Shown: positions 58,395 to 64,000 of the stretch, in pieces | Layout of the letters: every line of letters starts with the position of its first letter | Position numbering within the stretch: position 1 is the stretch's first letter | Source of the DNA: Deinandra increscens subsp. villosa | Lineage: Eukaryota; Streptophyta; Magnoliopsida; Asterales; Asteraceae | Direction of reading: 5' to 3' | Assembly: GCA_039602395.1 (NCBI GenBank) | Contig: JBCNJP010000017.1 | Location: 14,038,315 to 14,102,314 of the forward strand | DNA: 64,000 bases | Translations under genes and position numbers: made by a program | Notes under the pieces: generated by a model | The model's database searches: none | The model's input: only the letters and a program-made list of their open reading frames with translations | What the model was told of the DNA's origin: nothing

Positions 58395-59212
58395 TCGACG
58401 AGCTTGTAGTACAGTAGCAAATTAGATGAACAGACGATGAGCACTAAGTACTATCAATTAGCGATTTCTGATAATCCAAAAACAAAGATTATACAAAACA
58501 TATGCCCTAGAATTAAAAAAACTCAGCAGTAAACCATCAAAGATTATACAAAATATATGCCCTAAAATTAAAAAAAAAGTCAGCGGTAAACCATCAAAAT
58601 TTAAACAACGCAGAGACATTACGCAAAGAAAAAATAAAAGCCCTCCGAGAAATCAGAGAGTAGCAGGTTAACCCACGATTAGTGGGAAGAAGGTATTCAT
58701 GAGCGAGTTCTGATAAAACGAAAAAGAATTGACAGAGAACAGTAACTGTTCAAAGAAACCCTAAAAATCAAATATTTAAATTAATTGTACCTCTTTGGGG
58801 TAAGCCTCCGATTGATGTCTACACAACAAAAATCCCGTCAAATAAGAGCACAGAATCTCAGCACGCAAGAGAATTTAAGCTCTAAGAAGATACCTTAAAC
58901 GCAAGTTTAGAGAAGACGAATGAAACGAACCGCACAGTCGAACCAGTAGAAGAGCATCATCCAGATCTAGAAGAAGAATAAGAAGAAGAAAGAGAGTTAA
59001 ATCAGGGTCGTTTCCTTAAAAAAAGGAAGAACCGGAGGCCATATCTAGAACCATACCGTGTGATGATGAATCTGAAGTTAAAGCAAAGAAGAAAGTAGAG
59101 CCATTACCCTTGCACAGTGTTGGTGTACCTTTGCACAGTCCACCATGCACAGTGTAGCAGGAACGAAGACATGGATGTAGGGAATACAAACAGAAATGTA
59201 GGAAAAGGATAC
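58395..59212 (-). ncRNA. Possible spliced non-coding transcript or untranslated leader
   Basis: On the minus strand there are exon-like segments bounded by consensus splice sites, for example TGTGTAG|ACATCAATCGG...CAAAGAG|GTACAA at about 58820-58790 and TTATCAG|AAATCGC...GTCGAG|GTAATT at about 58470-58395. All frames are closed. It could be a lncRNA, the 5' leader of a gene whose body is missing, or chance. A 60-bp unit with AAAGATTATACAAAA is doubled at 58485-58595. Confidence 0.25.
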
Positions 59213-59300
59213 GTAGCTTATAAGCACGCTTTGTGGTCGCCATGGATAGACTCTCTCTCAAGAATCTGATGAAAAATTAGAAACCCTAGGGTAACACATT
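59213..59300 (-). pseudogene. Orphan first exon resembling katanin p80 (KTN80)
   Basis: From ATG at 59243 the minus strand reads MATTKRAYKL, then a C and a GT donor (59212-59211). Katanin p80 regulatory subunits, WD40 proteins that target the microtubule-severing enzyme, start with (M)TTKRAYKLQ, and a split Q codon (C|AA) at an exon end would fit. No WD40 exon is found downstream on this strand before the SMR gene at 53210. So it is a gene fragment, or an exon with a very long first intron. Continued reading gives an open but meaningless frame to 59016. Confidence 0.45.
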
Positions 59301-59739
59301 CGCTAGTACTTGTTTCACAGGGTCCAGATCTTCATATCTTCACTGATTAAGGGCTAGACTGAAACTTCTTTGTGTCAAAAATTAAAAATGTAAAACATCA
59401 CTATTTAAAAGATTTAAAAGATGATATATTATAATTAGGTAATGGTGTAGCGAGTTGGGTGTAATTAAAACAAAAATAAAAGTCTAGGGACTGAAATGGC
59501 CAAATTTAAATTATTGGACTAAAATAGTTAAAATTGACAAACCATAGGGACTAAAATATTGGTTTAACTCTAGTTTTATATTAAACAAGATTTAACACCA
59601 CGTAGATAAAACAAAAATAAAAAAATTGTGTAACAACTCAAATACTGCAGTTGCATTGCTACGACGAATTGACGCCACGTAAAGAAAACGAGAATATAAA
59701 AAACTAAGTAACGGCGTTAAAATTAGAATACAAATGCAT
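59301..59739. other. Intergenic, orphan TIR-like arm
   Basis: About 59470-59575 (AACCATAGGGACTAAAATAT, TTTAACTCT) resembles one arm of a long-TIR foldback without a partner. No gene. Confidence 0.4.
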
Positions 59740-60073
59740 ACATTATTGACTCTACCACCTTAAAGCAAATTATACGATTATACCGATTAGAGAACTGAAG
59801 AGATAGGGAAAGAATAAGAGCAAAGCCCAATGAGCAAAACCCGAGACTTATAAGGCCAAATCTAGCAAGCCCAAAGGGGGGGCCTCGTTTAGAGACTTAG
59901 CCCTACTAGCCTTCATATAAATAGAGGGTTCACCTCCAAAAGGAAGGATCTTCTTCTTCTCCATAGCCATTGTAAGGAAAATAGCTTCAATGTTAGCTCA
60001 AATCATGAATAAACAATGAATCTCTGTTGAAATCTCTTAGTATTGTTCATCCCATCACTTTTAGATTTCTTCA
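59740..60073 (+). mobile_element. LTR 3' portion (gypsy-type)
   Basis: The end GATTTCTTCA (60064-60073) is followed, after one base, by a primer-binding-site-like TGGCGCCATCCGTG. TATA box TATAAATAG lies at about 59916, suitable for an LTR promoter. The LTR start was not identified and 59740 is a rough guess. TGGCGCC-type sites are known in Athila/Tat-lineage gypsy elements. Confidence 0.55.
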
Positions 60074-60074
60074 T

Positions 60075-60096
60075 TGGCGCCATCCGTGTTCGAATC
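60075..60096 (+). other. Retroelement primer-binding site
   Basis: TGGCGCCATCCGTGTTCGAA begins two bases after the LTR's terminal CA. It is complementary to a tRNA 3' end of form ...GGCGCCA; which tRNA was not determined. Confidence 0.55.
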
Positions 60097-61498
60097 ACAA
60101 ATTATCTACAGTAACACTCCAGATCTCGTTTCATTCATTCGGGACAAAATCAGATTTATGTCCATTTTCGCTTGATCTACGTTTTCTGGAGCCTAAACTC
60201 ATAGATCTGCTAGAATTCAGGCTAGATCTACGATTTCGGGAAGGATGATTGCCAGATCTGTAATTACTCCTTTCTATTTTAATTTATTATTATTATATAT
60301 ATATGTGGGGTTCGAATGGTTTAATACCTACACATATTATAATATCTAATCCCATCATTCTGATGTTAAGCTACGGCCACTTGGTCCTATAGACCTAGCT
60401 ACTATGCTCACGTGGTGCCGCACTGGTTCAGCCGGTTTGTTTTCTTTTCTCGATCTTACATGCATACATGGAGCATTTTCACGAGCATATTTTATTAGCA
60501 GTGGGTCCCTGCACTTATTATATATGCAAAGATTGAAGAAATACACAAAATGATGTGTAAATGATTCGGCTTCAGAGACCATGTTTGGTGTATACTCCAT
60601 TTGTCTACGGAGATTATTTGGGGGGAGGTTACATCCTCGGGTCGACGGATATGTCCGGAAACCGTTGACGTGCGTATACAAGTTTGAAAGCAACAAAGGA
60701 TAATGAGCGATTAGTGGCGTATATACGTTCGCCGATTTCGTCGCTCCGGGTGTTCCTTGCCGGAGACTTTATATTCAGGCGATGTTGATGCATTCACATT
60801 GGAAGCAAGCCAACGACAATTAAACCCTAAAATCAGTTCCGAGCGTCGTTAGTCTCCCAACTGCCGCATCGTTAACAGCTGGGTACCGTACTGATTAACC
60901 ACCGGATTCCGCAGTATCAATTGATGCCACGCCGTTAGTCTCAGTTTCCACACGGCAGCTTTTCGACCCACGGGAACCCCGATCTCATCGGCCAGATCTC
61001 AGGTCGTTTTGGATGATTGATCTCGTCACCTCTAATTCGCAGCGAATAAGTACAAGTTATCTTGCTTTCGTTTTTTAAAGAGTCCGGCTGCCTCATTCAT
61101 GTCGGCCGGAGAAATTTGGAAGTCCGGCGAGGTCCAACGCCAGCGCGTTAGATCAACAATTCTAAATTAGTCCGGCAAAGTCCTTTCCGGGTGATTCCAC
61201 ATCACAAACGTCACTTCGTTTAGGAGGTGCAATTGGTAAGAAGGGTGGTGACTTGATGTGGATCATTCCACTGTATGGGAGAGTATAAGGTAGGTCTCAT
61301 TAAATAGGATAACATGAGAATACAAAAGCTGCATCTCAAATACTCTGCTACGGATACGTATTCTTTTTCGATCAACAGCCTCCAGGGATGACTTTAGTCC
61401 GGCGAGGTCTTTTTAAACCCGGTCACGACCGGAGACCACTCTTCTGGCTAGTCATTCCCGCGTAACTTCAACCGGAGAGTCCACCAAAAATAACGCTG

Positions 61499-61635
61499 GT
61501 GCGGTTGTACGGCCTAAACGCCAATGCGGCCGTGCGGATTAAGCGCGGGAGGCTGTACGGATCAAAACATTGGCACGACGGTACGAATTAAACGTCGGAG
61601 CATGCGCGGACTAAAGGCCGGAGCAATCCGGCAAT
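61499..61635. repeat. Degenerate ~25-bp CpG-rich repeat, cluster 1
   Basis: About five units of roughly 23-27 bp, approximate consensus GCGGCCGTACGGATTAAACG then CCGGAG, for example GCGGTTGTACGGCCTAAACG, GCGGCCGTGCGGATTAAGCG and GACGGTACGAATTAAACGTC. Confidence 0.6.
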
Positions 61636-61994
61636 CCTCCCTGCGTCGCCGGGGTAATTTCTGAGTCAAAGGTTGGTATTTGTGAATAATTTTTGAGGGG
61701 TGTGGGTCCTTTTCAACAATTAGGCGGTCTAAAATCTGCAAAAAAGGGAAGGTATCACTTGAAAAATTAAGTCGGTGTATGTTTCTTCCATCATATTTAG
61801 ATCTAAATTTATCAGATCTGGGTTTGCGCGTGTTCAATCTACGAAGTCGTTATTAGGGTTTCTACCGTCTGCTCTGATTCTCATCAGATCTATGGTTGCT
61901 GCAAAAACGAAATTGTGCTCATAAGGATTGTACTGTACAAGTTTTATGAGGGTGCAACCAGTACTTACTGCACATTACACAAAAGGGATGTCGT

Positions 61995-62245
61995 ACGAGC
62001 GACTCAGCATCGTTATTCGTCGGAGTCCGCGCCGGCGTACCGTTATTCGCTGCAGGCCGCACGGTTAAACTCCGGAGGCCGCGCCAGCGCATCGTTATTT
62101 ACCGTTGTCCGTACCGTTATTCGCTGCGGGCCGCACCATTAATCGCCGGAAGCCGTGCCGGCGAACCGCTAGCTGCGGGAGGCCGCATCGACACACCGTT
62201 TGTTGCCGGAGTTCGTACTGTTAACCGTCAGAGGCCATAACACCT
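61995..62245. repeat. Degenerate ~25-bp CpG-rich repeat, cluster 2
   Basis: About nine units of 18-29 bp of the form CCGTTATTCGCTGCAGGCCG CACCGGCG, with variants such as GGTTAAACTCCGGAGGCCGC and CCATTAATCGCCGGAAGCCG. The motif order resembles cluster 1, so both probably derive from one repeat. Confidence 0.6.
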
Positions 62246-64000
62246 AGCGAAGTTCAGTAAGGTTATTCGCTGTGCTGTGTTTGAGAAGTACTGTACATGC
62301 CGGAGATACCGCATCCCCGCGCGAGTGCCGGCATGGGTATCCGGGTCACAGGGAGGAATTTTGCCGAGTCATACTTGTTATGTGATAAACCTTGCTGGAC
62401 CATCGCCCACTGTATATGGTAGTGTCAATAACTGCTTCACTTTTGATCCGACGAACCGTGAATATCTATGTGGAAAGGATACAAACCCATGGGATAGATT
62501 GAGCCGTGGAACAACCATGTGATGGCAGGGAATAGTAGGTTACAAATACACTTTCACACTTCAAGTATATGGTGGGGACCATCGGAGACGTCAAAAGTGC
62601 CTACCGGAATAATTGTAGGTCCGGTGAGGTCCGGATATACGCACTAGGTTCCCGTTGTTTATCAACAAAGCCGAGCTACTATTGATGTCGCATCCAATAT
62701 TACGTATGATACAATAGGGTTTTGTTTATAATTACTCGGAAGTAACCTCAAAGCAACAATAAGGTATCTAAACGGGTCACATCAATTGTAATTGCCGGAG
62801 GCCACTCATGCGATGCCCTCCACCCGCCGGATGAGTTTACGGAAAGTGCGGAGCCCCCGCCCATCAATAAATGGTGGACTTTCGTCAAATCAAGTATACA
62901 TGCTCCCGGAGGATTTCAACTTGATTTTGTTTTGGTCGTCGTCACCGGGAACCGGAAAACGACAAATGGGTATATTATGCCTGGGGGTTCATTTTTCGAA
63001 ATAATATTTATTTCACCACCCGACATCGTCTTCACCAAACGCCGGCACGGACGGAGCATCCCTCCTTCGACTCTTCAGTAACCAAATTGATGCGGTAGGA
63101 GTTCAGTGTTGCAAGGGATATGCTTAGGAATGGTGATTTGCTGGGGTGGTGACTTGATGGGCTCACTCTACTACACAAGATGGTACAAGAATATGGTGGG
63201 GTTTGATCCAAAGCCCACCTTTATAGGTCTCCGTGGAGCGCGGGACCAATTGCATAGCCCGGATCGATGGTTTAGCATTGACGAAGGCATACATATTTCC
63301 GATCGATGGTGTTTCAGACCTGCGGGAACCCATTTAGGAAGGCTGATTTCATCACTTTTTAAGTGACAGGCTGTAAGTTTGCAAAAAATACAAATTACCT
63401 TGCCCATGGTACAAGGCTTTGTATACACAAATTATTTATTGGGTGGGTACACCACGAATCGTGTTTATCTATTCCGCAGGCCTCCCGGAATCCACTCCGT
63501 AGTGTCATCACAACCCGGTGGGTCTTTCCGTTTGATTTTCATCTTAGATAACACCTCTTCGTATGTGGTAGTCTTTTCGGAATGACCTGGGTAGGACAGA
63601 TCGCGATACCTAGCGTGCAACCTATACGACATGGTTTATGAAGTCTATGGGAAAGGTTAAGTGTACGGGTGCAAACAAACAATAGCAGGGTGCACCCTAC
63701 TATGGTAATACGGAAGCATATTTCCGCTCACATTGTCAACCCGGGGCTATACGGTAGGGTATACCAACATCTGCTCGATCATAAATAATTCGTGAAGAAC
63801 GCATCTCTAATAAAAGTTGTTAATGAAAGGATCTACTCATTCGCAAAAGAAAAGGAATAGAGTGGTGAAACATACAAGACAACCCACATGGCACATGTTC
63901 AGGGGGTTGGTAGTCTCGGTTGTTAAAACAATCCGGTTGGTTTTTCCCTTTTGATAAAAATCTATATGGAAAGACATATATTCCTAGAAAGCGTCATAGA

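Larger units (their letters stand above)
60097..64000 (+). mobile_element. Non-coding internal region of large LTR element (LARD-like)
   Basis: Starts at the primer-binding site and reaches the window edge. It is less AT-rich than the flanks, with many CCGG, GCCGGAG and CCGCAC motifs, and has no gag, protease, RT or integrase motif in any frame; the open frames (for example 63106-63366) are not recognisable. Recurrent AGTCCGGCGAGGTC-type phrases occur at about 61120, 61170, 61395 and 62613. It may be a large retrotransposon derivative, or the untranslated leader of a Tat-type element whose genes lie to the right. Confidence 0.45.

Noticed and set aside
59016..59261. 81-codon minus-strand frame read as a secreted peptide
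   Set aside because: Only the first ten residues look genuine; a consensus splice donor follows and the remainder reads like intron.
61499..62245. CpG-rich repeats considered as coding repeats
   Set aside because: Unit lengths vary outside multiples of three and stops occur in every frame.

Overview
The window reads as plant nuclear DNA, from a repeat-rich eudicot. The plant assignment rests on spliced genes with GT-AG introns, an F-box/LRR gene, a SIAMESE-RELATED CDK inhibitor, two plant tRNA-Gln genes, and plant-type Helitrons, Mutator-like, Tourist and hAT elements and copia/gypsy LTR elements. The overall repeat style would fit Asteraceae, but that is only an inference. Only three protein-coding loci look functional, and mobile elements take up most of the remaining sequence.

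Region by region. 1-1519 is one arm of a large inverted repeat carrying a tRNA-Gln(CUG). It ends exactly at a 500-N assembly gap (1520-2019). 2069-5435 holds the last three exons of a GPI-transamidase subunit gene (GAA1/GPAA1), whose 5' part is lost in the gap. 6.0-15 kb is a field of DNA transposons: foldback elements, a minus-strand Helitron, two long-TIR Mutator-like elements with 9-bp target duplications, a decayed Harbinger ORF1, and a hAT element nested in a Tourist element. 16.2-21.05 kb is a decayed LINE broken by two solo LTRs. 21.1-22.8 kb is a Helitron carrying a Mutator-like foldback. 23233-24651 is an intact single-exon F-box/LRR gene.

24987-27677 is the second arm of the inverted repeat, with the second tRNA-Gln on the opposite strand. 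It has gained two MITEs that the left arm lacks. 28.7-29.65 kb is a plus-strand Helitron of the same family as the one at 6.5 kb. 32.8-34.5 kb holds a gypsy integrase relic and a fourth long-TIR foldback. 35.1-39.8 kb is a solo LTR containing a complete non-autonomous copia-type element. 40-46.8 kb holds simple and degenerate repeats, LINE 3' ends and four snRNA-promoter-like USE+TATA modules. 48.6-51.9 kb is a truncated copia element bracketed by copies of a tRNA-derived SINE-like repeat. 52914-53210 (minus) is an intact SMR6-like CDK inhibitor gene. 55.5-59.6 kb holds LTR and Helitron ends, small tandem repeats and an orphan first exon resembling katanin p80. From about 59.74 kb to the right edge lies an LTR with a primer-binding site and about 3.9 kb of non-coding, CpG-rich internal sequence with two clusters of a degenerate ~25-bp repeat.

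The three genes do not form a pathway: GPI anchoring in the ER, SCF-type ubiquitination and cell-cycle inhibition are independent. The value of the window lies in its clean transposon nesting, in the occupied/empty-site comparison between the two inverted arms, and in a few unexplained repeat structures.
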